Assembly: GCF_019173455.1 (NCBI RefSeq)
Contig: NZ_JADPQH010000001.1
Location: 1,766,391 to 1,830,390, forward strand
Reading direction: 5' to 3'
DNA: 64,000 bases
Source of the DNA: Nesterenkonia sp. Act20
GTDB taxonomy: Bacteria > Actinomycetota > Actinomycetes > Actinomycetales > Micrococcaceae
The translations under genes and the position numbers were made by a program. Below the pieces are notes generated by a model, which saw only the letters and a list, made by a program, of their open reading frames with translations, did not search any database and was not told where the DNA came from. Of this stretch, positions 7,916 through 17,402 are shown one piece after another (positions within the stretch are counted from its first letter, which is position 1; every line of letters begins with the position of its first letter).

Positions 7916-8961
7916 GTGAGACAACAGCAACAGGGGCCCACACCGGTGCCGACACCCCGGGCCGCGATCTGAGCCCGGAGGAGAGCAAGCCCAAGAAGTC
8001 CGTCGCGGGCTCGAACCTGAGCCTCGGACACAGTCTCGGTCTGATCCTCGCTCTGGGCGCTCTGGTGGTCCTGGGAATCATCACCGGCGGAGACCGCTTC
8101 CTGAGTCTGGACAACCTCATGGTCATCCTGCAGCAGGCGGCGGTGGTCGGGGTCATCAGCATCGGGGTGACCTTCGTGATCACCTCGGGAGGCATCGATC
8201 TCTCGGTGGGCTCCGTCATGGGGCTCGCCACCATCTGGGCGTCGACGCTGGGCACCCAGGCCATCGCCACGGATCTCCACTGGATCATCATGGTCTTCAC
8301 CGCTATGGGGGTGGGTGCGGCAGCCGGGCTGTTGAACGGATTGATCATCGCCTATGGACGCGTGGTGCCCTTCATCGCGACGCTCGCCATGCTGGTCGCG
8401 GCACGTGGGTTCGCCGAGCTCATCTCGGGCCGACAGACCCAGATCGTCACCGTCCCAGGATTCCTGAGCTTCTTCCGCAGGGACATTCTTGGGATACCAG
8501 TCATCGTCTGGGTGTTCCTGCTCGTCGCCGCAGCGGGCTGGTTCCTGCTCAACCGCACGACCTTTGGCCGCCGCACCATCGCCGTCGGCGGCAACCCCGA
8601 AGCTGCCCGGCTCGCCGGCATCAAGGTGAAGCGACATCTGGTGATGGTGTACAGCCTCGCCGGGCTCTGCGCGGGCATCGCGGCCGTGATGATGCTGAGC
8701 CGGACCACCTCCGGCTCCTCGACGCATGGCTACCTCTACGAGCTGGACGCGATCGCCGCCGTCGTCGTCGGGGGCACCCTGCTGGCAGGTGGCCGCGGCA
8801 CCATCTTCGGCACCGTCCTCGGCGTGCTGGTCTTCCAGGTCCTGACCAACGTCTTCGTCCTGAACAACCTCGACTCCTCGGTCCAGGCCGTGGTCAAGGG
8901 CGCCATCATCGTCGGGGCCGTGCTGCTGCAACAGCGCTTCTCCAGCCACAGCCGAACCTGA
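7912..8961 (+). CDS. Sugar ABC importer permease (RbsC-type)
   Basis: A 349-residue integral membrane protein with about 8-10 hydrophobic segments after a charged 40-residue N-terminus. The SGGIDLSVGSVMGL motif and the AVGGNPEAARLAGI cytosolic loop identify the BPD_transp_2 (ribose/xylose/galactose) permease family. It would form a homodimeric channel with the preceding ATPase and the following lipoprotein. It is translationally coupled to the ATPase gene through the ATGA overlap. Confidence 0.92.
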   Translation: MSETTATGAHTGADTPGRDLSPEESKPKKSVAGSNLSLGHSLGLILALGALVVLGIITGGDRFLSLDNLMVILQQAAVVGVISIGVTFVITSGGIDLSVGSVMGLATIWASTLGTQAIATDLHWIIMVFTAMGVGAAAGLLNGLIIAYGRVVPFIATLAMLVAARGFAELISGRQTQIVTVPGFLSFFRRDILGIPVIVWVFLLVAAAGWFLLNRTTFGRRTIAVGGNPEAARLAGIKVKRHLVMVYSLAGLCAGIAAVMMLSRTTSGSSTHGYLYELDAIAAVVVGGTLLAGGRGTIFGTVLGVLVFQVLTNVFVLNNLDSSVQAVVKGAIIVGAVLLQQRFSSHSRT

Positions 8962-9025
8962 CCCGATCAACATCTCCCGAATCAACCCACTCGCACAGCT
9001 GAATCACCACTCATCAGGAGGAATC

Positions 9026-10078
9026 ATGTCTCGCATCACCCCGCGTTACCTCTCAGCCGCCGCCCTCGTCTCCGTCACGCTGCTGATCAGCGGCTGCCTC
9101 TCCAATGACCCCGAGGAGGTGGAGGCCGAGGGTGATTCCGGAGCCGCGGAAGCCCAGCCCGCCGGTGAGAACTCGGAGCCCGGCGAAGATGTCGTCATCG
9201 GCTTCTCCGGACCCGCAGCCGGGCACGGCTGGATCGGCGCCATCACCGAAGGTGCCCAGGCCCAGGGGGACGAGTTCGACGATGTGGATCTGCGTGTCTC
9301 GGAAGGCACCGACGACGTCAACCAGCAGATCAGCCAGATCGAACAGTTCATCAATGACGAAGTCGACGCCATTGTGGTCCTCCCCTTCGATGGGGCGGCG
9401 CTGACCGAGATCGCCATCGAGGCGATGGAGGCCGGCATTCCCGTGGTCAACGTCGACCGCGAATTCTCCAGCCCGTTCGCCGCCCGCACCACGATCCTCG
9501 GCGACAACTACGGCATGGGCGTCTCGGCCGGTGAGTACATCTGCGAGCAGCTCAGCGATGACCCGGACGCCGTTGTGGCGGAGATCGCCGGCATTGACTC
9601 GCTGCCGCTGACCCAGGAGCGCAGCGACGGGTTCGAAGAGGCCCTCAGCGACTGCGGCCTCGACGTCGACAACCGCGTCGCCGCCGACTTCACGGTGGCC
9701 GGCGGTGAGAGTGCCGCCGCCAACCTGCTCCAGGCAGCCCCTGAGATCGACGCCATCTGGAACCACGATGACGATCAGGGCGTCGGTGTCCTGGCCGCCA
9801 TCGAGAATGCCGGACGCGACGAGTTCTTCATGGTCGGTGGAGCGGGATCGGCGAACATGATGCGCGAGATCGAATCCGGTGACTCCGTGGTCGAGGCCAC
9901 GGTCGTCTACCCCGCGACGCAGGCCGCCGACGGTGTGCGACTGGCTCGCCTGCTGGCCCAGGACCGGGCCATGGGCGACCTGGTTCAGATCGAGGTTCCG
10001 CGCGAGATCCAGCTCTTCGCCCCGGTCGTGACCGCCGACAACGTGGACCAGTACCTGCCCAACGCCTTCGAGTCCTGA
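9026..10078 (+). CDS. Sugar-binding lipoprotein of the ABC importer
   Basis: A 350-residue RbsB-like periplasmic-binding protein. The signal sequence ends in the lipobox LLISGC, so the mature protein is lipid-anchored on the outer face of the membrane. An acidic linker (residues 25-55) precedes the binding domain, which shows VVIGFSGPAAGHGWIGA, ISQIEQFINDEVDAIVVLP and IPVVNVDRE. AGGAGGAATC lies just before the ATG, so this gene has a strong site of its own and may be made in excess over the membrane parts. The ligand cannot be read from the sequence. Confidence 0.92.
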   Translation: MSRITPRYLSAAALVSVTLLISGCLSNDPEEVEAEGDSGAAEAQPAGENSEPGEDVVIGFSGPAAGHGWIGAITEGAQAQGDEFDDVDLRVSEGTDDVNQQISQIEQFINDEVDAIVVLPFDGAALTEIAIEAMEAGIPVVNVDREFSSPFAARTTILGDNYGMGVSAGEYICEQLSDDPDAVVAEIAGIDSLPLTQERSDGFEEALSDCGLDVDNRVAADFTVAGGESAAANLLQAAPEIDAIWNHDDDQGVGVLAAIENAGRDEFFMVGGAGSANMMREIESGDSVVEATVVYPATQAADGVRLARLLAQDRAMGDLVQIEVPREIQLFAPVVTADNVDQYLPNAFES

Positions 10079-10089
10079 GAGAGGCCGTC

Positions 10090-11295
10090 ATGGCAGAGCG
10101 AGCGAAGCCGCGCCTCGGCGTGGCCATGATCGGCCACGCCTTCATGGGACGCACCCACTCCCACGCCTGGCGATCTGCACCTCGGTTCTTCGACCTTCCG
10201 CTGGATCCACAGATGAAGGTGCTGGTGGGCCGTGACCAGCCCAGGGCCGAGGCCGCCGCCTCGACCCTGGGCTGGGCGGAGGTCTCCACGGACTGGCGCG
10301 CGGTCCTGGAACGCAAAGATGTGCACCTGATCGACATCTGCACCCCGGGCGATACCCACGCGGAGATCGCCGAGGCGGCCCTCGAGGCAGGAAAACATGT
10401 CCTGGTGGAGAAGCCGATGGCGAACTCCGTGGCGGAGGCGGAACGGATGTACGCCGCCGCGCAGCGAGCACGGCCGCAGGGGGTTCACGCCATGGTCGGC
10501 TTCACCTATCGGCGGGTGCCCGCGCTTCAGCTGGCACGCGAGCTGATTCTCGAAGGAAAGATCGGAGAGGTGCGGCAGGTGCGCGCCCAGTATCTTCAGG
10601 ACTGGCTCGCGGACGAGTCAGCCCCGCTGTCCTGGCGGCTGGACAAGGAGCGCGCCGGTTCAGGCGCCCTCGGCGACATCGGAGCGCACATCATCGACCT
10701 GACGTACTTCCTCACCGGCCAGCGCTTCGCCGGAGTCTCCGGGCTCCTCGACACGATCGTGGCCGAGCGCCCGGTGGCGGAGCAGAACGGCACAGGTGCC
10801 GGACTCGCTGGCGGCGTCGCCGGAGCAGAGCGGGGTCCAGTGACCGTGGACGACGCAGCGCTGGTCACCGGACGGTTGGAATCGGGGGCACCGGTGATCC
10901 TCGAGGCATCCCGCTTCGCCTGGGGTCGCAAGAACGCGATGCGCATCGAGATCTCCGGGTCCCGTGGAGCCCTCTGCTTCGACTTCGAGGAGATGAACGT
11001 CCTGCACTACTACGACGCCACCACCTCGGCTCGCACCGCGGGGTTCACCCGGATCCTCGCCACCGAACCGGACCACCCCTTCGTAGAAGCCTGGTGGCCG
11101 CCCGGCCACGGTCTCGGCTACGAACATGGATTCACCCATCAGGTCGTTGACCTGGTGCGGGGGATCGCAGCCGACGAGGACCCGCGGCCATCCTTTGAGG
11201 ACGGCCTGCATGTACAGCGTGTGCTGGACGCGATCGAGCGCTCCAGCGGCGCAGCCAATCAGTGGACCGCAGTCCACGAGTTCGAGCGGAGTTGA
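10090..11295 (+). CDS. Gfo/Idh/MocA-family NAD(P)-dependent sugar dehydrogenase
   Basis: A 401-residue oxidoreductase. The N-terminal Rossmann fold has [18 protein letters not shown] (a GxGxxG variant), the family EKP motif appears as VEKPMANS, and a C-terminal alpha/beta domain contains [13 protein letters not shown] with the catalytic Asp/His pair. Members oxidise or reduce sugars, inositols or glycosides, often making 3-keto intermediates. It lies 11 bases after the binding-protein gene and 4 bases before the TIM-barrel gene, so the pair probably processes the imported sugar. Confidence 0.9.
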   Translation: MAERAKPRLGVAMIGHAFMGRTHSHAWRSAPRFFDLPLDPQMKVLVGRDQPRAEAAASTLGWAEVSTDWRAVLERKDVHLIDICTPGDTHAEIAEAALEAGKHVLVEKPMANSVAEAERMYAAAQRARPQGVHAMVGFTYRRVPALQLARELILEGKIGEVRQVRAQYLQDWLADESAPLSWRLDKERAGSGALGDIGAHIIDLTYFLTGQRFAGVSGLLDTIVAERPVAEQNGTGAGLAGGVAGAERGPVTVDDAALVTGRLESGAPVILEASRFAWGRKNAMRIEISGSRGALCFDFEEMNVLHYYDATTSARTAGFTRILATEPDHPFVEAWWPPGHGLGYEHGFTHQVVDLVRGIAADEDPRPSFEDGLHVQRVLDAIERSSGAANQWTAVHEFERS

Positions 11296-11299
11296 GACC

Positions 11300-12307
11300 A
11301 TGACACGACCAGTCACACTGTTCACCGGACAATGGGCGGATCTGCCCTTCGAGGAAGTCGCCCGCCTCGCCGGAGAATGGGGCTACGACGGATTGGAGAT
11401 CGCCTGCTGGGGAGACCATCTGGACCCAGCCCGGGCCGCGGAGGATGACGCCTACGTGCAGAACCGGTTGGACATCCTGGAGAAGAACGGCCTGAAGGTC
11501 TACACCATCGCGAACCACCTCAAGGGGCAGGCCGTCTGCGACGATCCGATCGATGCCCGACACCGCGGCATCCTGCCGGACCACATCTGGGGTGACGGTG
11601 ACGCTGAAGGCGTACGCCAGCGCGCCGCCGAGGAGCTGAAGCTGACCGCCCGCGCGGCGGCACGGCTTGGAGTCAAGACCGTCACGGGCTTCACCGGCTC
11701 CGCCATCTGGAAGTACGTCGCGATGTTCCCCCCGGTCTCCGAAGAGCTGGTGGACGCCGGGTATCGCGACTTCGCTGATCGGTGGAATCCGATCCTCGAC
11801 GTCTTCGATGAGGTCGGTGTGCGTTTCGCTCACGAGGTCCACCCCTCAGAGATCGCCTATGACTACTGGACCACCCAGCGCACGCTGGAGGCCATCGGAC
11901 ATCGTGAGGCCTTCGGATTGAACTGGGATCCCTCCCACATGGTCTGGCAGGACCTCGACCCGGTGGGATTCCTCTGGGACTACCAGGACCGGATCTACCA
12001 TGTGCACTGCAAGGACACGAAGAAGCGGCTCAACAACGGGCGCAACGGACGGATGGGTTCGCATCTGGCGTGGGCCGATCCACGGCGAGGCTGGGACTTC
12101 ATCTCCACCGGGCGCGGAGACGTGCCCTGGGAGGACGCGTTCCGCATGCTCAATGCGATCGGGTATACCGGTCCGCTCTCCGTGGAGTGGGAGGACGCCG
12201 GCATGGACAGGCTCATCGGCGCACCCCAGGCCCTCGAGTTCGTTCGGGCCAACGCCTTCGACCCGTCTGAAGCAGCGTTCGACGCCGCGTTCTCCTCCAG
12301 TTCCTGA
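11300..12307 (+). CDS. Sugar phosphate isomerase/epimerase-family TIM barrel protein
   Basis: A 335-residue AP-endonuclease-2-like TIM barrel. The ligand set is carried by [41 protein letters not shown] and [11 protein letters not shown]; the Glu, Asp-His and His residues are the expected divalent-metal ligands. Such proteins isomerise sugars or cleave/epimerise keto-sugars made by Gfo/Idh/MocA partners, which fits its position. The start is the ATG at 11300 with GGAG 8 bases upstream; the frame is open further back, inside the preceding gene. No terminator is visible after it. Confidence 0.88.
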   Translation: MTRPVTLFTGQWADLPFEEVARLAGEWGYDGLEIACWGDHLDPARAAEDDAYVQNRLDILEKNGLKVYTIANHLKGQAVCDDPIDARHRGILPDHIWGDGDAEGVRQRAAEELKLTARAAARLGVKTVTGFTGSAIWKYVAMFPPVSEELVDAGYRDFADRWNPILDVFDEVGVRFAHEVHPSEIAYDYWTTQRTLEAIGHREAFGLNWDPSHMVWQDLDPVGFLWDYQDRIYHVHCKDTKKRLNNGRNGRMGSHLAWADPRRGWDFISTGRGDVPWEDAFRMLNAIGYTGPLSVEWEDAGMDRLIGAPQALEFVRANAFDPSEAAFDAAFSSSS

Positions 12308-12355
12308 TTGAAGCGGGGCGTGCAACCGGGCGGCAGATGAGCAAGAATCCGGTAC

Positions 12356-13684
12356 ATGGGCCACCATGAGCAGACCGAAAAGAAGATCTCACTGACCGGT
12401 TCCGTCGCGCTGGGCACCGGGGTGATGATCGGGGCGGGAATCTTCGCGCTGATCGGCCAAGTGGCGGAGCTGGCCGGCGGGTGGGTCCCTTGGGCCTTTC
12501 TCGCCGGCGCGGTCGTCGTCGGGTTCAGTTCGTACTCCTATATTCGCTACTCGGTGGCGAACCCTTCCTCCGGTGGCATCGCCATGCTTCTCAAGGCGGC
12601 ATACGGGCCCGGGATCATCGCGGGGACGTTCTCTCTGTTCATGTATGTCTCGATGATCCTCGCGGAGGCCCTGCTCGGACGCACCTTCAGCACCTACCTG
12701 TTGCGCCCCTTCGGGATGCAGGGCTCCGCGATCTTGGTCCCGGTGCTGGCCGTGGCTGTCATCGCGACGGCTGCGCTGGTGAACCTGGTGGGCAACCGCT
12801 GGGTCGAGCGTTCTGCGACCGCGACGGCCGCGATCAAGATCATCGGCATCGCGGCGCTGGCGGTCGCAGGCCTGGTGGCCGCCGGGGTCTCTTCACTGGG
12901 CCAGCTGGTGTCCACCTCGCAGAGCGCCGCACCGGAGCAAGGGTGGATGGGCTTCCTCGCCGGGATCACGCTCTGCATCCTGGCTTATAAGGGCTTCACC
13001 ACGATCACCAATCAGGGTGCCGATCTGAAAGACCCGAAGCGTAATCTCGGGAGATCCATCGTCATCTCCATTGTGCTGTGCACCGTGCTCTATCTGCTCA
13101 TCACAATTGCCGTCACCAGCAGCCTGAGCGTGCCAGAGATCATCGAGGCCCGGGACTACGCGCTGGCCGAGGCCGCAGAACCGCTCTTCGGCTCCTGGGG
13201 TGTGGGGCTGACGGTGCTCGTCGCGGTGGTGGCCACCGTCTCCGGACTCATCGCGAGCCTGTTCGCGGTCTCCAAGCTCTACGACATGCTCCGCGATATG
13301 GGGCAGGTTCCCGGGCTGCCGGGCCGACGCGAACACCAGTCCCTGTTCATCACCGCAGGACTGGCGATCGCGATGGCGGCCCTGTTCGACCTCTCCCAGA
13401 TCGCTTCACTCGGAGCCATCCTCTACCTCTGCATGGACATCGCGATCCACTACGGAATCGTGCGCCACCTGAAGGACGAGGTGGACGCCAAGATCTGGAT
13501 CCCCTGGGTGGCCATCGTCCTAGACGTCGCAGTCCTGGTCCCCTTCGTCATTCTCAAGGGAACATCGGATCCCTACACTTTGGGGGTCACCGCAGCGGTG
13601 GCGCTGCTGATCCTGCTGTCCCAGTGGATCATCGTCCGACGGCGCAGTCAGCACGAACCAGCCGAAGATTCCCACCACCGTTGA
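12356..13684 (+). CDS. APC-superfamily amino acid permease
   Basis: A 442-residue membrane protein with about 12 hydrophobic segments. The first helix carries the APC-family motif VALGTGVMIGAGIF, where the unwound GxGIF region binds the substrate amine and carboxylate. A later FTTITNQGADLKDPKRNLGRSI loop is typical of the cationic/neutral amino acid transporters. The substrate is not predictable. It begins 48 bases after the sugar cluster, with no good ribosome binding site and only a weak AAGAAT element upstream. It ends at a strong hairpin. Confidence 0.87.
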   Translation: MGHHEQTEKKISLTGSVALGTGVMIGAGIFALIGQVAELAGGWVPWAFLAGAVVVGFSSYSYIRYSVANPSSGGIAMLLKAAYGPGIIAGTFSLFMYVSMILAEALLGRTFSTYLLRPFGMQGSAILVPVLAVAVIATAALVNLVGNRWVERSATATAAIKIIGIAALAVAGLVAAGVSSLGQLVSTSQSAAPEQGWMGFLAGITLCILAYKGFTTITNQGADLKDPKRNLGRSIVISIVLCTVLYLLITIAVTSSLSVPEIIEARDYALAEAAEPLFGSWGVGLTVLVAVVATVSGLIASLFAVSKLYDMLRDMGQVPGLPGRREHQSLFITAGLAIAMAALFDLSQIASLGAILYLCMDIAIHYGIVRHLKDEVDAKIWIPWVAIVLDVAVLVPFVILKGTSDPYTLGVTAAVALLILLSQWIIVRRRSQHEPAEDSHHR

Positions 13685-13690
13685 TGGTGA

Positions 13691-13734
13691 ACATGGGAGG
13701 CCCCTGGCGAACCAACGCCAGGGGCCTCCCGTGT
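13691..13734. terminator. Bidirectional hairpin between convergent genes
   Basis: A perfect 15-bp GC-rich stem (13695-13709 with 13716-13730) and a 6-base AACCAA loop. It extends to about 19 bp with one G-T pair. It lies between the APC permease and the ice-binding protein gene and can serve both, though no long T-run follows on either side. Confidence 0.85.
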
Positions 13735-13747
13735 TCGAGCTCGGCTG

Positions 13748-15121
13748 CTAGTCCGAGGAGCCGGAGCGGTGGCGCTTGGTGATCAGCAGAGCGCTGCCTG
13801 TGATGATGAGCAGAGCGCTCAGTCCGATCAGCGCGCTGAGGAGCGGTCCGGGGCCGGTTGCTGGCAGGTCGGAGGAATCGGAAGCCGAACGCTCCTCGTC
13901 AGCAGCGGCCGCGGCCTGCGATTCCGAAGCCTCGTCACTGGGGGCATCCGATTCAGAGGCCTCGTCAGAAGGTGCCTCGGATTCGGAAGGCCCGTCACTC
14001 GGGGCGTCCGACTCGGAGGCCTCATCATCTGGGGCGTCCGACTCGGCTGTGGGTGTGCCAGATTCTGTCGGGGCCTCAGACTCCGTCGGGTTGTCACTAG
14101 GAGTATCTGATTCGGAAGGGTTGTCCGAAGGGCTGGCCGACTCGGTAGGCCCGTCTGACTCGCTGGGACCTTCGGTGGGTTCATCTGTTTCGACCGGGGG
14201 AACCGTGGGCTCGTCCGTTTCGACCGGCGGCACCGTCGGTTCTTCGGTCTCGACGGGCGGCTCTGTGGGCTCGTCCGTCTCACCCGGCGGTATCGTCGGT
14301 TCATCCGTCTCGACCGGGGGCCCTGTGGGCTCGTCCGTCTCAACTGGCGGGTCCGTCTCGCAACCCGGGGTGGTGAACACGTTGCTGTCCAGCGTCACGG
14401 CACCATTTCGTGCAAGCGCCCGGCCCTGGACCGTCGCCCCAGTGGTTGCGGTGATCGATGTCAGCGCCAAGATGGATCCCGCGAAGGTCGATGCAGTGCC
14501 CAGCGTTGCTGAACTCCCCACCTGCCAGTAGACGTTGCAGGCCTGAGCGCCGTTGATCAGTGCCACGTTGCTGCCCGTACCGGTGATCAGCGTCGAACCG
14601 ACCTGGAAGATGAACACCGAGCTGGGGTCCCCCTGGCCGTCCAAGGTGACGGTGCCAGTGAGGCCGAGCGGACCGCTGGAGTTGTAGACACCGTCCACGA
14701 AGGTCTGTCCAGCGAGATCGCCGCTGACGCTCGCAGTAGGCGCCCGTCCGGCGACATCGTCATAGGCGATGACCAGATCCGACTGCGCCTGACCCGCCGC
14801 CGCATTTCCCGCGTTGACTGTGCCGCTCACGAGTCCCGGTGGGAAACCAGTGACGGCCTCCCCTGGGCTGACCCCGAGGTCACCGCTCAATGTTGTCGGA
14901 CCGGTGTTGGTGACGGTCTGTCCTCCCAGCACCGAATAAGACTCTGTGGTCCCGAGTCCTGCGGGTGTCGTCGCGGCCGAGGCTGCGGAGGAGAACGACA
15001 GGGCGACTGCCATAGCGATGAAGGCGACTACGAGGGCGCTGAGCCCAAGCTTCAGGCGCATGCTGAAAGTGAGCCGTGGAACCACGTACGCAGATGGGGC
15101 TGAGGCAGTCGTTTTATTCAT
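13748..15121 (-). CDS. Surface-anchored ice-binding (DUF3494) protein with LPATG sorting signal
   Basis: The 457-residue protein has a signal peptide (roughly residues 1-49, ending SAASA), a DUF3494 beta-solenoid domain (about 50-255), a Pro/Thr/Glu repeat region and a Ser/Asp/Glu/Ala repeat region, then SDLPATG, a hydrophobic helix and KRHRSGSSD. The DUF3494 signatures (LGVSPG, VFIFQVGSTL, SSATLGTASTFAGSILA, GRALARNGAVTLD) match ice-binding proteins that bind ice and inhibit its recrystallisation. The tail is a complete cell-wall sorting signal, and the repeats would project the domain through the wall. Not all DUF3494 proteins bind ice. GGGGGA precedes the ATG. Confidence 0.86.
   Translation of the reverse strand: MNKTTASAPSAYVVPRLTFSMRLKLGLSALVVAFIAMAVALSFSSAASAATTPAGLGTTESYSVLGGQTVTNTGPTTLSGDLGVSPGEAVTGFPPGLVSGTVNAGNAAAGQAQSDLVIAYDDVAGRAPTASVSGDLAGQTFVDGVYNSSGPLGLTGTVTLDGQGDPSSVFIFQVGSTLITGTGSNVALINGAQACNVYWQVGSSATLGTASTFAGSILALTSITATTGATVQGRALARNGAVTLDSNVFTTPGCETDPPVETDEPTGPPVETDEPTIPPGETDEPTEPPVETEEPTVPPVETDEPTVPPVETDEPTEGPSESDGPTESASPSDNPSESDTPSDNPTESEAPTESGTPTAESDAPDDEASESDAPSDGPSESEAPSDEASESDAPSDEASESQAAAAADEERSASDSSDLPATGPGPLLSALIGLSALLIITGSALLITKRHRSGSSD
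13915..14065 (-). repeat. Degenerate Ser-Asp/Glu-Ala repeat codons in the ice-binding protein
   Basis: Units resembling SESDAPSDEA (10 residues, 30 bases) recur about four times before the sorting signal. They probably form an acidic, disordered wall-spanning stalk and are prone to length change. Confidence 0.7.
14170..14350 (-). repeat. Tandem 30-base repeats encoding VETDEPTxPP
   Basis: Six tandem 10-residue units (VETDEPTGPP, VETDEPTIPP, GETDEPTEPP and variants) lie directly after the DUF3494 domain. The DNA copies are near-identical, so slippage could change stalk length between strains. Confidence 0.85.
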
Positions 15122-15590
15122 TTTTCCCCCAGAAAGGAATGCGGTTGGCGCCGATCGAAAGTTATCGTGCGCACATGGCCCAGCAGATTCTGCACCCGAA
15201 AAAATGACGGGAGATCTGGGTCACTGATTACCGACATTACGGTGAGAATTGAGGATCTACAAGCTGAAATTCTCGGTGGAGACCCGTGAAAGTCGCCAGG
15301 TCGACGGTGACGTGGGGAGATGATGAAAAAACTGAGGTCGCGGTGCACAGAGAAGGTTCACGTTGAGTAAACTTCCGTCGATGCCTAGCGATTGTTACTA
15401 GGTACTTAAGTCCATATCCTTCGTGATTCCGTGTCGCCATTTCGTCCCGGCGCTCGGGCCATCAGCTCCAGCCCAAGACATATCGAATCACCAGTGTGAC
15501 GGTGCGTACCGTTCCCCAGGATCATTGATGGACCGAAGGACACCTGGGTCTCGCGAGAGTGGAGGGAGCCGGGGTCAGGCCGGGCACAGA
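15122..15590. other. Gene-free region upstream of the ice-binding gene
   Basis: About 470 bases, less GC-rich than its surroundings. It should carry the promoter and leader of the minus-strand ice-binding gene. I see no recognisable riboswitch, tRNA or supported ORF; short frames at 15118-15440 lack coding character. Confidence 0.5.
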
Positions 15591-15591
15591 A

Positions 15592-15646
15592 AAATGCCCG
15601 GCCCCTCACGGTGGAGAATCTTCCACCAGCGCGGGGCCGGGCATTT
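15592..15646 (-). terminator. Terminator of the yceI-like gene
   Basis: A 14-bp stem (15592-15605 with 15633-15646) encloses a second small hairpin. On the minus strand the outer stem runs into CATTTTTCTGT, a proper U-tract. It is 33 bases after the yceI stop. Confidence 0.87.
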
Positions 15647-15678
15647 CTTCGAGGAGAGCTCACGCTCTCCACAATCAA

Positions 15679-16212
15679 TTACTGTGCGAGCACGAAGGCT
15701 GCCTCGAGATCGATCGAGACCTTGTCGCCGACCAGCACCCCGCCTGCTTCGAGGCTGGCGTTCCAGGTCAGGCCGAACTCCTTGCGGGAGATGACGGTGT
15801 TGGCGGAGAAGCCTGCGCGGGTGGCGCCGAAGGGATCCACTGCCTGTCCACCGAACTCGACCTCGAAGGTCACGGTCTTGGTGACGCCGCGGATGGTCAG
15901 GTCACCGGTGATCTCGAACTCTTCACCGCTGGCGGTGATGCTGTCTGCCTTGAAGGTCAGCTCCGGGTGGTTCTCAGCATCGAGGAAGTCCTCGCCGCGG
16001 ACGTGACCGTCGCGGTCGGCGTTCTTCGAGTTGAAGGAGTTGGCCTTGACGCTGGCGTCAAGGGTCGCCACATCTCCCTCGGAGACGGTCAGGGTGGCGT
16101 CGGCCTCTTCGAAGATCGCGCGGACCTTGGAGATGCCGGCATGACGCACGGTCATGCCGATCTCGGAGTGCGAAGCGTCAAGGTTCCAGGTACCGGTGGT
16201 CAGATGTGCCAT
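15679..16212 (-). CDS. YceI-family lipocalin-like protein
   Basis: A 177-residue protein that is entirely YceI domain: WNLDASHSEIGMTVRHAGISKVRAIF at the N-terminus, NADRDGHVRGEDFLDAENHPELTF in the middle and LTIRGVTKTVTFEVEF later. The fold is a beta-barrel that binds polyisoprenoid or similar amphipathic ligands. No signal peptide is present, so this copy is probably cytosolic, as is common in actinobacteria. TAGGAG lies about 9 bases before the ATG. It is monocistronic with its own terminator. Its physiological role is not known. Confidence 0.88.
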   Translation of the reverse strand: MAHLTTGTWNLDASHSEIGMTVRHAGISKVRAIFEEADATLTVSEGDVATLDASVKANSFNSKNADRDGHVRGEDFLDAENHPELTFKADSITASGEEFEITGDLTIRGVTKTVTFEVEFGGQAVDPFGATRAGFSANTVISRKEFGLTWNASLEAGGVLVGDKVSIDLEAAFVLAQ

Positions 16213-16332
16213 GAATAGGGCTCCTAAGTGTTGCGGTGCTGCGCTGTCCGCGCAGAGCTACGGTATGTGACAACCTGCTCAACCACAGTGTGCCTCAATT
16301 TATTTCAAAACTGAAGCAAGTTAACGTGGAGG

Positions 16333-17340
16333 TCATCCTGAGGTACGTCGGACCAGGGATGTCTGAAGCACTACAGGTTCCACGCTGCCGCCGTTCATCA
16401 TCTCCATCAGCAGATCCACCGCCCTGCCTGCGAGTTCGCCCACGGGGTTGATCACTGTGGTCAGCGGAGGCCTCGTGAGCTGCGCCGCGTGCGTGTCATC
16501 GAAGCCTACGAGGGCGATCTGTTCCGGCACCGCGATCCCTCGGGACTGCACCTCATGCATGGCGGCCACCGCCATCAGGTCCGAGGCGACGAAGACCGCG
16601 TCGAGATCCGGTGCCGTCTCCAGCAGCCGTTGCATGGCGGTGGCTCCGGAGGAGGAGGAGAAGTCGCCATACTCCACAAGCCCTGCATCCAACCCGGCCG
16701 CCCGCAGGGCGGTGGACCATCCCGCAAGACGGTCGGCGCCCGCGGCCATGTCCTGAGGCCCGGCGATGGTGGCCAGTCGGCGGCGTCCCTGTGCGATCAG
16801 ATGCTCCGCGGCCAGCGCTGCCCCGGAGCCGTTGTCCACATCCACCCAAGGAATCCCGACGTCGCCGGCGTAGGGACGACCGACATAGACCGCCGGCAGC
16901 TTCGTCTCATGAAGCACACCGGAGAGATCGTCGTCGCGGTGGTGAGAGACGATGATCGCGCCGTCGGTATAACCGCCGCGCAGGTAGCGTTCGATCTTCT
17001 GCCGACCATCGCCCGGCTGACCCATCGCGAGCAGCACCTGCACCGGGGAGTCAGCAAGCCGCTGCGTGATGGAGGCCAGCATCGCCGCGAAGAAGGGATC
17101 CGCGAACACCCGGTCCTCGGCCTCCGGCACGACGACGGCGATCGAGTCCGCTTCCCGGTTCACCAGCGAGCGCGCCGCTCGATTGGGCCGGTACCCGAGC
17201 TCGGACACCGCCGCCGCCACCGCGACCCGGGACTGTTGACGCACTCGGGGATCGAGATTGACCGCGCGCGAGGCCGTCGCGCGGGAAACGCCTGCTCTGG
17301 CCGCCACATCCTCCAGAGTCGGCAGTCGCCGAGCAGGCAT
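16333..17340 (-). CDS. cebR: LacI-family repressor, probably of the cellobiose operon
   Basis: A 335-residue regulator. The N-terminal helix-turn-helix TLEDVAARAGVSRATASRAVN is followed by the LacI hinge helix region (YRPNRAARSLVN), then a periplasmic-binding-like effector domain (VVVPEAEDRVFADPFFAAML, LVGFDDTHAAQLTRPPLTTV). It lies 62 bases downstream of the GH1 gene on the same strand. The operon promoter region contains a LacI-type palindrome at 22257-22270 that resembles the CebR operator of Streptomyces (TGGGAGCGCTCCCA). The cebR assignment rests on this synteny and operator and is inference. Confidence 0.83.
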   Translation of the reverse strand: MPARRLPTLEDVAARAGVSRATASRAVNLDPRVRQQSRVAVAAAVSELGYRPNRAARSLVNREADSIAVVVPEAEDRVFADPFFAAMLASITQRLADSPVQVLLAMGQPGDGRQKIERYLRGGYTDGAIIVSHHRDDDLSGVLHETKLPAVYVGRPYAGDVGIPWVDVDNGSGAALAAEHLIAQGRRRLATIAGPQDMAAGADRLAGWSTALRAAGLDAGLVEYGDFSSSSGATAMQRLLETAPDLDAVFVASDLMAVAAMHEVQSRGIAVPEQIALVGFDDTHAAQLTRPPLTTVINPVGELAGRAVDLLMEMMNGGSVEPVVLQTSLVRRTSG

Positions 17341-17402
17341 GGTCTCCTCCTTGGTCGTCCGGCCCCATCACCTCATACCCACACGACCACGACGCCGGGG
17401 GC

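Noticed and set aside
15118-15348. A 76-codon frame upstream of the ice-binding gene
   Set aside because: Located in the expected leader region, with no homology and a weak composition signal.
15122-15590. Riboswitch (c-di-GMP, c-di-AMP or thermosensor) before the ice-binding gene
   Set aside because: I could not find a conserved aptamer core on either strand.
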